A DNA stretch of 64,000 nucleotides from Kudoa neothunni (Eukaryota; Cnidaria): assembly GCA_964304625.1 (NCBI GenBank), contig OZ199838.1, positions 14,818,001 to 14,882,000 on the forward strand, given 5' to 3'. The notes under the pieces are model-generated. The model worked only from the letters and a program-made list of their open reading frames with translations. It was not told the DNA's origin and ran no database searches. The translations under genes were made by a program, and so were the position numbers. Positions 11,578 to 24,530 of this stretch are shown in pieces. The stretch's first letter is position 1; every line of letters starts with the position of its first letter.

Positions 11578-13015
11578 TAAAATTCTATTTTTTTATTGGC
11601 GCATGAATAAGCAGTTACTTTTATGATAATATCTTGATTAAAATAATTCCCAGTTCAAATATTCTAAAAATTATGAATATCCTAGAAAAATAAAATAAAA
11701 CAAGCCCATAAAATTTAATTATTACGATGGACTATATTATAATAAATAAATGATATGAAAAGGGTCAAACCCAAAATCAAGCTTGAAATCTTTAATCCAT
11801 AGTACAAGATGCTGGTGCCAGCATAAACACGCATTTCGTAAACTACTGAAAATCGCGTGGTTATAGAAATGGATTAAAGTATACTAAGAACATTCACAAA
11901 AATATAATTAGATCAATATTCTTTATATTTTTACCTTGTTAATGTCACATCTATCCAGAGAATAATTTTTGTTTGTAGTATATATAGATCTCTCATTTTG
12001 AAATAAAAGACAAATATCACTTAACCAAAAAGAGTGAAAAATCATGATAGACAAAAGTCATCGTTAACTTTTTAAAAATAAAAATAAAATACATGCTAAA
12101 TTTCTTATAGGAAACCATATGAAAAAAATGTATAAACTAAAATAGCTGTAACCACGTTATGTCATCCCCAAACTTGATTTACAAAGTTTATATAGTTTCC
12201 ACTGTACCATTTTTCCTTATTTAATTAACGCCAACTCTAATTACTGTTGTTTGATATTTATAAATGATTCCATGACCTTCAATAAATAAATAATGATATA
12301 AATAATCGTGAAAAAATTAATTAAAAATAATCACAACGAATTTTGACAGCCGGCAATTACACCATTAACCTACAAAAATACCATTTCATCTATTTTATGA
12401 AATGATTGCCAAATATAATGAATTTTGAAGGTATAATTTCAATTTTACTCCTTAACGAGAATGCAAATGCTAACGACACAAGGTATTGTGCGCAGGTGCG
12501 TCAATGCTGTCAGTCAAGAATTTACAAACATACCATGTGAGCCCGGTTTGAAAAATAAAAAAGACCATAATTATATATTTGTAACCAAGCTCTTAAACAT
12601 TAAGTAGTAATCCTGTTTGTGAATCACGTGCATGTTTATAAAATGGCGGATCCTTCATATAGCGCATCAGCTGCAGCCGTTACAATATTGTAAGTCAGAA
12701 ATAGACCGATCTACGCAAATAAAATAAACGGATAATGGCGAGTTGTCACGATCAGCCTCGATAACCAGACAATCCGTAAAAAAACAATGATCTCCCCAGA
12801 CAATCATGAATTAGATAACCACAACCGCTTGGGACCAGCAACCACAACGTACCGTGACAACTGTCGTCGATCCTCGTAATGTATAATTACATTAACAACT
12901 CGTACGAACATCCCCATGACGTGCTTACATAAAAAGACTGATTGCGCAACTAACACAAAGAAACGCTAATTAATGTAATCAAAAACAGGTTAAATGCGTC
13001 AAAGAAACTAGGTAG
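11578..13015. other. AT-rich spacer, nothing recognised
   Basis: No coding signature seen. It includes the 3' flank of the histone gene (12900-13015), in which I see no canonical histone 3' stem-loop. Confidence 0.45.
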
Positions 13016-13571
<556 letters not shown>

Positions 13572-15429
13572 TTTTTCAACCAAAGTGTGCCGAAGACGGT
13601 CGAGTTTTTAAAGTATGCGATTGTTCAATGGATGTCATCGTATCGGGCGATCGTTTCCGAATATTATTTTTAGCTTTGCGCGGCGTTACAGTTATATCCA
13701 AAAACTACGTTTTTTAGCCACTTAAATAATTATAAATATTTAGATATTGAGTATAAACCATTTTGAGATAGAAAGTCTTAAAACATTTTAGGGCAAGATT
13801 TAAATCGTTTATTCTCGTGACCCTGCCAAATTGAATTCCGTGGAAATTGATACCCAAAATCGTTACCAATATAATCTAAATTGCTTCGAATAAAATCAAC
13901 AATTCATATCTCTTTATTTCACTATTTATTAATGAAAAATTACCCGCCATATGAATCACACATTTGGGTTCATTGATTGCTGTGTTCAGTCGAATCTATT
14001 CGCCAATTAACGTCATGGCAGGTGTTTATATGCACGTCATCGTGGAAATATGTCGTCAAATATCAAAATAACAATATAGAATATTTTGAAGAGAAGATGA
14101 AATGAGATGAGATGAGACGAGAAAATCCAATAACTATTTTCTTGTGGGGGCCATTAATTTCCGATTAAACGGAGCCGGAAAAGAAAGTTTGTTAATAATC
14201 CATATTTTGATAATTATCTTAATCCTATTAATCATTCTTATATGAGGTGGCTGTAGTTATTATACCCGTTGAATAGTTTTGTTTGCCCTTGTTGAATAGT
14301 TCAATTCAATGGTCTAGACATTCAATGGTAGGTTTTAATTTTATTTGTTCGTACGCCTAGTTGCACTCAGTCGATTTATCAATTAAATATTTTTGCTAAT
14401 CCTTGATAAAATCTCTACCGCAGGTAATCTAATAAGTGTTAAGCCCCATTTCGATCACCCATAATTAACACCAAGTGTATCAATTGGATAATTGCCACGT
14501 CTCTAATGCGCACCATCAACACTCCCCGACAACCCTCATAGGTTACATTTTGGTTATCAAAATTACAAATAAATTAATATCTAATCAGAGTTGGCATTTA
14601 TTGTTCTATTATTGATGTGAGGAATTATTGTAAGGATATCACCTGCATCAATAATAAGCTTACCCTACATTTTGATATGGGTGTAAGAATTTCTAACCAG
14701 ACGTTATATTCCGTAAGGTGATCAGTAACTAAAAATTGATGCATAATCGTATTTTGAAGTATTGACATTAGTGAATAAAAAAACAAATCGAGCGCATAAA
14801 AATTGGTGACTATAATGTTAACTTATAATTTGGGTAATTTTTGTTTGTATCTCTGAGAACCCAGGAGCATACGCAAGTTCCTAGACATAATAATTAAAAT
14901 ATCAAAGAAATAAAATTTACTGGATAGTTTGAGAGCAAGATTTCCAATGATTTGCTCAATAATTTCACACTATTGATGAAAAAAACGTTCTATAAGATTT
15001 GTTATTATAGGCGAAAATGTAAATTTGATGAAAATTCGACGAGAGAGAACGATTGGCGAGTAAAAAACAATCATTAGGTTAATATTTTATTCTTCAAGAA
15101 TAACCGTGAACTCAACGAGTCTATTTGGTTGTTAAATTCACTATATTTTGTTTATTCTGCCTAGAATTTCATACATTTAATTAAAAATTATTGTTTTTTG
15201 ATTTATCTAGTAAAATGAGTTGAGTTTTTTTATTTAAGTCGGGTGTTAACTTTCGAGTTCAATTTAAATATACTAATGGTGAATATAACCAAAAAATTAA
15301 TTCGATGTTAGCCTACATCGTGCTCTCAAAAATACTCGATGTCACAGTGTTTAACTCACTCGTGAGTTTGATCCAAGAAAACGTTAACTATTTCTAAATA
15401 GAAAATAAACAAGAAGGAGACAGTTTTTA
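13572..15429. other. AT-rich spacer with a short GAGAT repeat
   Basis: Contains a small imperfect tandem GAGAT microsatellite at about 14095-14122. Nothing else recognised. Confidence 0.5.
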
Positions 15430-15726
15430 ATGTCATTTTCTCTCGCAATGATCAAAAGTCATTGCGAGAGACGCGTTAAAAATCCTAAAATATCTAAACA
15501 ACCTGCTTTAAAAAGAGGGTTAGAAATTTCTGGTCAAAACTTCAACGAAAATGTTCGTTTAATTACTAATATTGCCAATGAAAATAAAATGTTGCTCTCT
15601 ACCCTGCGGATATCATTAGAAGGGCAGACAGTATTGCGCCTTATGTTACAAAAATATTGCGAAAAAAACATTTTACGAGAAAAATGGATTCTGGGGATTG
15701 GGGAAAAATTAATACAAATAATTTAA
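15430..15726 (+). CDS. Small basic protein, unrecognised (weak CFAP97-like resemblance)
   Basis: A 98-codon intronless ORF starting ATG after an A-rich leader. The product is lysine/arginine rich with a predicted helix around residues 40-60 (NVRLITNIANENKMLLSTLR). The order of a basic K-P stretch followed by ..I..EN+.LL..L resembles CFAP97/Hemingway-type domains, but the match is too short to call. The first codons contain a perfect 13-bp inverted repeat (see findings). No neighbouring exon was found. It could be a fortuitous ORF. Confidence 0.35.
   Translation: MSFSLAMIKSHCERRVKNPKISKQPALKRGLEISGQNFNENVRLITNIANENKMLLSTLRISLEGQTVLRLMLQKYCEKNILREKWILGIGEKLIQII
15439..15471. repeat. Perfect 13-bp hairpin
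   Basis: TCTCTCGCAATGA at 15439-15451 and TCATTGCGAGAGA at 15459-15471 are exact reverse complements with a 7-nt loop, at codons 4-14 of the small ORF. Confidence 0.9.
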
Positions 15727-17109
15727 TATTATTTTTAAATTTTTCGCCTTTATATAACATTAAATAACACTAATGAACTAGATAGACCAGTCCTTAATCC
15801 TCAACGTTACAATTTGATCAAAGTGGACCCCAGTAGTCTATAGTCTATGGTTAGCTTTAACAGGAATGTTCGAACGTTATATTTGAAAGGTTAAATCAAT
15901 TATTGCTTACTTAAAGATATATCGATGTTTTTCATTAATATAAAAAACTTTATAAACAATTTTGAATTAGAATATTCCAAATTAAAAATTCTGGCCCACC
16001 CAAATGTCACCATTTTAGATTAAATTTTAACGCGCCAACCGTCTCAGCCACAAGATTACATCAGATTGGTCCTTTATATGGGTCTCGAGTGCAGCGTATA
16101 TTAGGTGAAGCATTTTGATATGAGAATCAATAATGCATTGATTCAACTAAACCAAAACCATTCCACTCCGTTATTTGTGGTCAGTAGTAGGAAGTTACCT
16201 CGAATGTTTTATTCACGGTCACACTTTCCATTGAAAAATAAGTTAAGAATTTGACGAAGGAACAAACGATTTTCGTGAGTTGCAGTTTTCCCCCCATCTA
16301 TAAAAATTAATTATACAAGACTTGTCACATCAAAAGCAGAATTCATTATGGATACAACAAGGTACCCTTTTCGTAAAGTTCGATATGGCATAGTTTACAA
16401 TTTTTGGTGATATAAACAAGTGGGTTCGTATGTTAGTTGGTATATTTTTTGTAAAAAATATTGATATCCAACAATTTTAAGGTTTTCTTGTTGATAAATA
16501 ATTGTTACTCCTATATTCTTAATCCCAACTTACACATTAGATCGAAGGTTGGCAACGACTGGCCCGAAAGGGATTCAATGAGTAAGTTATTATTTATCAA
16601 ATAGTGCCTTTATAATTGATATTTTCGGCAAGTGAAAAAGCTTAAGTGAAAATTAAATGGAGTCAACTAAACATTATATGCCTGTTTCTAGACATAAATG
16701 CAACAAAAATAGAGTAAAGATTAAGATATCCAAAACAATAAATTTCTTACTTATTTTTATTGAATCTATGATACCAATCTTATTGTGACAAATTGAGATG
16801 TTTAATAGTGTTCTTTAAGATTTCTAACCCTCATTTAAGTATAAGAAATATTACATTCAATATAAATAAAATCGGGTCAATTTTCAATCCAAAAATTATA
16901 TATAACTAGCCATTTTCTCATAAAAATGTCGAACGTTTGTTATATTTTTCAATAGCAACAATGTATCAGGTTTATAGATTTAACAAGGAAACGTTTCAAA
17001 ACTTATTTATCTTCTTGGATGATACGAACTGAAACTGAAAGATGGTACAACATTAAACACCCATTATTGATTTATTGTTAAATAGGTCGATTTTAAATGA
17101 TACGCGTGT
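15727..17109. other. AT-rich spacer, nothing recognised
   Basis: No ORF with a recognisable product and no clear repeat ends. Confidence 0.45.
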
Positions 17110-17483
17110 TTAATTTATTGATCTTCTAAGGATTTTGGGATGAAATTCACCCCAGTTTAATTTTTCCTTAATTATTCATCCAAAAAATGTGTTTGTTGTT
17201 CAAGATGAACTCTATCTTAGCTCATTATATTAAAAAAATAAATTATTTTACATTTGTGTGCTATCTAATAATTGGTGACTCGTGACTTTTGTCGTATAAG
17301 GTTTTGTGAGGGATTAATAATATGAGTAACGACACTTTTCTCCGAATGCAATAAGTCAAACCATATAATATTTTACGAACAAATTAATTACAATTTTTTG
17401 TTTAAATTTACTTAAAAAACTCTGGGGTGAATTTCACACCGAAATCATTGGAGATAGTTTTCTTTGATACCTTTGAGGGTTAA
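17110..17483. mobile_element. Probable TTAA-bounded (piggyBac-type) MITE
   Basis: TTAA at 17110 and 17480. Inner inverted repeats are clear: GATGAAATTCACCCCAG near the left end and, as reverse complement, GTGTGAAATTCACCCCAG near the right end. The right terminus reads TTAACCCTCAAAGG inwards, like other piggyBac-type ends in the window. Non-coding, 374 bp. Confidence 0.6.
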
Positions 17484-17838
17484 TCTCACGTATGTGTTGA
17501 ATTTGTTAAAATTGAAGGTAGGGAGAGAATCGTTAATTGTGGGAAAGAACTTTCAACGATTAAACAATAAAATACATTTTGGCCGAACATTTTGATAGAT
17601 AGCTATGTTTAATCTGTCAAGAAAATCATCAATGTTAAGCGGCATTACGAAAATGTTGTGTTTACGACAAATTTACAATATTAACGAGGAAAGATAAAAT
17701 AGAATGATTGTGTGTACTACAAAATAATAAACGTAGGATGAATGGTAGTCTTAAAATTCCTCGTAAATTTTTATATTAAAAAGATATTATTCCTTTAAAC
17801 ACATTATCAAACATAAAATTTCAATATAACTATTATAA

Positions 17839-18840
17839 ACTAGCTGGAACTACCCAGCGTTGCTTGGGGAAGATTTCGCCTAGAGGCTTTTTTTAATAGC
17901 ATTCAAAAAATATATTGAAATCTCGAATTAACCCATAAAAACAAAATAACTAACAATTTTTAAGCAACTTACTATAACGATTTGGGTTATGTAATTTTTA
18001 TTATTATAATTTCTGTGAAGGAAAGTATCAATTCCGGCGTCCATTTAAAAATAGAAAAAATAAAAGAGATAGAAGAAAACTTATGAAAATTAATCGATAT
18101 TGTTGAAATTAGCATTGTTTAACTCGGCATAAACATACATGCGCTTTTATCATAAACAACCACAAATTGCGTCGATTTCAACATAAACAATTTAAATAAT
18201 TTGGCGAAATAAAAGTACAACCATCCGCATTGAATTTAATCACATAAAGTAAAACTTAGCGGACAATTTAATGAAACCTATGAACGCAGTATTTCCATTA
18301 TAACGCTTCAATCAACGTAACTTTAACGTTCTCCACGAATTCGTTATTTATGAAACATATATAGATTTTTTATCACATTGAAAACCATTAATAGAACTTA
18401 TAAAATATACTTATCAAGTCATATACGTTAAAACTTCGCAAATAAGGAGTGTGTTTAAACAGACACCCAAATAGAAACGCCAACCTTATATATAAAGATA
18501 GATAGAAGCAGTTAATGAACATATGATGGAGCATATGAGGGAGATAGTTAACTTCAACCGACCATAACCATGAAATAAGCAAGTGCTAATCCTATAGTTG
18601 AACTCATTTAATCCGAAAAGCAAACTTTAAATCGACAAAATCACTATACTATTTCATAAATACTTTTTGGAAACTTTCGTAGTCCGAAAACAATTAAACG
18701 ATTTTTTTTAATATCGAAAATTTATAAAATTTTTTATATATGGCTCTCTATAAGGAAAAAATTATCCGCACATGCGTACTTAAGGGCACACACACACACA
18801 CACGAACTACCGACAGTCCTCTTTTATATGTATAAAGGAT
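17839..18840 (+). repeat. Dispersed repeat of about 1 kb
   Basis: Begins ACTAGCTGGAACTACCCAGC and ends in a CA-rich tract (18784-18802) followed by TTTTATATGTATAAAGGATA. The 3' end is shared with 33477-33560, and a reverse-oriented relative lies at 61365-61420. ACTAGCTG..CCC starts with CA-rich ends are common in invertebrate genomes, but I do not know the family name. No intact coding region. Confidence 0.5.
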
Positions 18841-19444
18841 AACAACATAACATTGAATAACTAATAAATAAGCTCATAAATGTTCATATATATAGTTATT
18901 CCTATTTATAAAAGAACAATTTTTTGATCTGGTTGTCAGAATTTTAGCCATTGCAACAAAAGTTAGAAATTCTTATAACTTAACCCCCTTAATAAAGATC
19001 TGAACTTAATTATATGTCTAATATTTAATTATTGAGTCATTCTTTAAGGAGAACTTTTATGGAGGAGAAGAGAAGATAAATATTCAACACATATTGAATG
19101 TACTAAAAATTTAAAATGCAATATTTTATACGAGAAATGTAAAAATATTAAATTATGGAAAAACAATCAATTGACATATATAAATTTGATCAATTTTATG
19201 TATATTTGACTATACTTAAATATGTGAAGTTGAAGAATAGTTATATTTATAATCCATAAATAAGAGCATAAGGAATAAAAAAATAGTTTGCGCACGCTGC
19301 TGACTTCAGTATTAAATTTTCTCATAAAACTTTTATGAGAAAATTTTTCAAACAAGCTTATTTTATCATTATAACAATAAATTGTGATAAAATATAAATA
19401 TCAACGAATTATATTACGATGTTTTTATTGTTGAAAATAATTAA
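18841..19444. other. Spacer downstream of EXOC8
   Basis: AT-rich, nothing recognised. Confidence 0.45.
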
Positions 19445-22400
19445 CTATTTCCATTGAGGCGTATATTTAAAAATTCGCTGAAGATCTTTTATCGTTAATT
19501 TAATTATAGACTCAAAAATTACGCAACATTTGCACCTCGTTGTTCGTCAATTGTAAAATATACCATCTGAGTCGGTGGACTTGTAATCTTCGGGGTTTAT
19601 ACAATGGAAACCTTCCAAATCGTTTAATACTGAAATATCAATAGGTTTGTTCCAAGTTTCATTCTAAAACACATTATAATGAGTTGAACCAAGAGGAACT
19701 TACAGCAAACCCATCTTTAATCCTTTTTTTAATACCATACAACAAACTGTTCAGAATGGAATCAACATGCTTGAAGATGCATTGATCGATAAAAAACAGC
19801 ATATTAAACCCCAGTGATGTGAGATTTTTGTGGTTAACTTTTTCCATCATAATGTACCATTTGGTGAGTACGTGGAAGGTTTGGCATCTGATTTGTATAA
19901 CATGCATCACCTGCTCGACATAACATTTAAGTGTGGTGTTGAGCCAACAAAACAAATCTAAAATAATCAATTTAATGTATGCGAAACAAAATATTGACCC
20001 AGCTTAATACAACACCTAGTATCCTCATCCCGAAAATTACAACTCTAGTTGTTTATTATTCAAATAAATAGATACATGATTCGAGTTTCAACCCTTCAAA
20101 AATTTTGTTGTACTCATTGATGGTATAGGATAGCATTTGGAAATATAGACTGGTCATATTTTCCAAATATGCCATTGTATCGACGGAAACATTGTAGCTC
20201 CTAGGTAGGTGGCGGTCGAATAATGAGACTAATTTATATTAGAAGATACTTGAGCAAATCGATAGAATGAATTTTAGAGTTTTCAAAGAAAAGTTCAACT
20301 GCCTACAAAAATATATGAATTAAAAAATAATCAACGACAATACATACCTTTACAGGTTGCCTCAAGTTGATTAAACACTTTAAAATGTTTTTCTTCTGCT
20401 CTTCGCCGAGTGGTAACACAGAGGAATTCTCAAGAAAAATATTTGACGCGATACGAATAAGATCATTGATGATCGCTGACATTTTTGCCCTAACGATAAA
20501 ACAAGTTATCGTCACCTGAGATTGATACAAACTGAAACGTACGTTACATAATCCTTTTCATCGAGATTATTCGAATTTTGAGTAACATCAAAAAAATCTG
20601 CGGAATCATTCAGAAAATAATTTATTTTGGTAAAACCAATCCTCACAACACTAATATAATTTCTAGTTGGCATATATCCGTGATTGAAACAAACTGCCTT
20701 AACTCTAAATTACAAATGGATGTGAAACATCACTCTCATAATTCTAGTTGATTAAAAATTATTTTTCAACCTAAAAAGATAGAAATCTCATTATTCTATG
20801 GGAAGATATGGAAAACTTCTTAAATTTACCTCATTGTAACTAGGTAAGAGAACGAACATATATTGTAATCCATACAAGATTAAATATAATTTGTGATCAT
20901 TCGAGAGAAAGTAAAAATTTTATTAAAAATGAAAAAATATTCTTAGTGAAGAAGTGATTCGACGAAAGTTCTAAAAATCTTAGAAAAATAGTCTTTTATC
21001 AAAAAATTCAAGTGATATCCTTTCAATTTATTTTATATTAATATTTAAGTAATTAAATAATGTAATTAACATAAAATTATTCGTAAATATTTTGATTAAA
21101 AAAAATAAAAACCATCAATATTTCTTATTACATCTTGTCATATGCGTAAACCAATATGATAATTCCACCACAAGTTATTGATATATTACGTGGCGGATTT
21201 GGCATAAAAACAATTTTTTTCATTTCTAATTCATCTATATCATTACCTTCAATAAACAGAGTTTCCAGTAATATAAAATTTTAAAATGTTTTTACTATTC
21301 AGTGAGAAAATTTATTCTAAGGTGTAGAATAAACAATGCCTTAAAAAACAATACTAAATTTTAATTTTTTGTTAATAGATAAAGAAATTATAAAGATTCT
21401 TTAGATAATTAATAACTACAAATACAAATTTTATATATTATGATTTATAAATTAAAAAATTAATATGTTGATGCTCATAATGTGGAGTAATTTACGAGCA
21501 TTTCAAGTGAAAAAACTTCGATGTTATAATACTGAGGTTCTGATTTTTAATTTGGTTCACAGAACGCATAAAACGATTTAAAAAATAAGTAATCAAATAT
21601 ATTAATTTTTGAATTTAGATAATTTTTTACGAAGTAATTTTACCTCATATCTTCTATTATCCCAATGGTAATATTTTAATAAACATGAAATTCATGTATC
21701 CAAAACATTTTAAATCGCTAGTTTCTGTAATATTTCTCAAAATAATAATGCTGATTACACAAATATTAAACCGATATAGAAATTTATGGAACAACTAAAA
21801 TATTTTTTCACTATTACACTCTAGTGACTTCTTGTGCACAAATTGTTTAGGATACGGATAATAAAACTATATAATGATTATATTAAAATATGGCGTTAAA
21901 TTATATATTTAAAATTGATACTGATAAAAACTTTATAGGTGCACAAAAATATCAAGCCCTATCGACTAGGTCGAAACGACCCAACAAATTTTAACGAGTT
22001 AATAGAATTCTAATACAGTCTGAAAAAACTATAGATTACAGTTAGAACGGTCACACACATAGTCGTACAGTTCATTATTTTTTTTTCTTAATCACAGATT
22101 AACTTAAAAATATACAATTTTTCGAGTATTTTCGAAATTTATTGTATTTTTTTGTGAATTTATTTTGGATTCAAATAAACTAGAACTTGTGGGAAAACTT
22201 ATAAATATTAACATTCAATACATATTTAAATGTTTTTAATCATTATCGAAATAGAAAAGAAAATTAAAAAAATTTGCGAACATATATATGTATATATATA
22301 GCATAAATTATGCAGTGTAATTAAAATACTAAGTTAATTTGAGCAGTTGGCAAGATAGCACTAACAAATTAAAATAGAGACGTGCGCTGAGCGCCCCAAA

Positions 22401-23334
22401 ACCAATTGTATTGGAGGATTAATGTTTACTACCACATCTAAAAGCGAATTATTACCAACTGATTCTGTGAGTTGATAGGCAATATCAAATTGAAATTCAG
22501 TTATTTTCATATGTATTCTTGCCAACACATTCTATCGGGCTTTAAAACAACATTAAACACCAAAAAAATACGAGAGGATCCTTGATCCATAGTTCTTCTA
22601 AAACCAATAAGTAGTTATAGTAATAATTATAGAAAAAGAGAATAAACCTCGATAGTTGTTGTTGTCTTCGGCATCATCTAAATCATATCCGCCGTCTTTT
22701 ATTAAATTTAAAGCCAACAAAGAATCCAATTCTTCAATTTTGGTAAAAGTTATTCTCCTCTCTTCACTCTGAATTCGCTAGAAAAAATTGCTTGAAAATT
22801 GTAGTATTTATTTCTACTTTTGATCCAGGTTTATCAAAAGAATCAAGACCTACAATCAAATTCAAATCAGTCCAACAAACACTCAACATTCCACACTCAC
22901 ATAAACTACTTCTATCCAAAAGATTCGACGTATCCATAAAAGAAGTGATAGCTTGCTTTTGTTTGGAAATATTTTCACCCATTTCTTTCAAATAGGTGCA
23001 AATATCTATTTTGTATCGACATAATAATAAGAGTCAGTAACTATGGCTTTAGAAAATAAGTACGATTAATTTGATTAGAAGCATGAATTAGCATAGGATA
23101 ATTTTTAAAAACATGATTTTTCAACGATCGCTCTGCATCTTGATGCACCAACATAACATTGTTGCGAATATCACTGACTCCACTTTGTGTGGTACTTCCG
23201 CATATCTCTTGAATAACTAATATCAAATATAGTCGTTTGAATATCCTGTTTAGTTGTAAATAATTTTCGAATCATTTACAAGTATTTTTATCAAATTCTT
23301 TTTTGCTTAAACCTTCCAAAAACGAACCACTCAT
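19445..23334 (-). CDS. EXOC8: Exocyst complex component 8 (Exo84)
   Basis: Twelve coding segments: 23334-23280, 23216-23064, 23005-22818, 22777-22648, 22597-22572, 22531-22433, 20515-20348, 20302-20250, 20228-20076, 19957-19704, 19663-19581, 19535-19445 (TAG). Introns are 40-63 nt except 118 nt and one of 1.9 kb. Exo84 tethers secretory vesicles at the plasma membrane. The N-terminal Vps51-like coiled coil (QDAERSLKNHVFKNYPML) and the C-terminal Exo84 domain (LINLRQPVKAVELFFENS, then TMAYLENMTSLYFQML, then LFCWLNTTLKCYVEQVM) align with animal Exo84. Only about 70 residues lie between them, too few for the usual PH domain, and the C-terminus is some 80 residues short; total about 484 codons against about 725 in human. 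The junction at 20229-20249 does not keep frame by one base. Confidence 0.8.
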
Positions 23335-24530
23335 TCTCGCATATTAACGCTAATCCCATCGCAACTATTCGTTACATCAATTTTCCGTTATAAAATACGT
23401 TTCATTACATTAAGTTAAGCTGATAGCTAATATTTTTATAGGGAAGACAGTCATAAAATTTGTTTTTAATTTTTAGAGATAACCACCATCGGACTCGTCT
23501 TTTTTTAATTAAATTATTTTTAGTATGTGATTTCTGTACAGTGTGTGTTGACCATAAAATTAGGAAAATTGGAATAAATTATATAATTTTTAATAACAAA
23601 CGCTAAGGTCTCTAAAATTTAAGTAACTGAGGTTGATCTATGTATTAATTGTACAACTCCAACTTGAGATGTAATTCACTGGCGAAAAAGGTATTTAATG
23701 GACCTCTCATCCTTAATGTATAACTTTATATTTATTCAGTAAATTCGGCATGAATCCTAAATAAAGTATCAAAATATATTTTAATGTTAAAATCATTAAT
23801 TTCACATCTCAAATTGTCTCATATTTAATTTATTGTCCTTATGAGGAGATTTGTTACCAACAAATTTGCGTTTAGTTATATTAAATGTTTAGTGGCAGTT
23901 AGTGATATAAATAATTACGTAAAAATTAAAGTATTAATTAGTTTCACCTCCATTGTGAGGAAAACGAAATCCGGTTGTACAAATATGCTATTGAGATTAA
24001 AAAATAGATTTTATTATTTATTTATTATAAATCTTATTTTAACCAGTCATTTTCGTAAAATAAGTAGAAATATACTCACTTTATATTTCTCCTACGAGAG
24101 CATGTATCGGTGTGTAATTGCTAATTTTAACCGTTATTGTTCGTACTTAGAATAATATAGAGATTAATTAAAATCATTTCTGTTTAAAATTTCCCTATTT
24201 CTTTTATTTTGTATTTCAATAGCTTAATATTGTCGGTTCAAAACGACTTTTGCTGAATAAGATATGGAAGCATCTATCATTCGACCAAAATGTTTTGATA
24301 AAATGATATATATTATTAAGCTCCCTCAATCTTCTAGAGAAATTTTAAATCCGTTATAACAAAGTACACTAAAAAATAATGAACTAAATCTGAATTCAAG
24401 AAATAAAACTAATCGAGACTGCGTACCCGTGGGCGCATCTACTTCATCTTTACAGGTATAGAGAAATGCAATGTTTCAATACCAACATAAAATCCACTCA
24501 CGCAGTGGAGTAAAATGACTGGAACCTTTT
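23335..24530. other. AT-rich spacer, nothing recognised
   Basis: A 104-codon plus-strand ORF (23841-24155) looks random: aromatic and Ile rich, no motif. Confidence 0.45.

Noticed and set aside
20229-20249. A 21-nt intron in EXOC8
   Set aside because: It has GT..AG edges but is below any plausible size here and removing it does not restore the frame, so I treat the site as an unresolved phase break.
23841-24155. A 104-codon plus-strand ORF
   Set aside because: Composition is that of random AT-rich translation and there are no splice partners or motifs.
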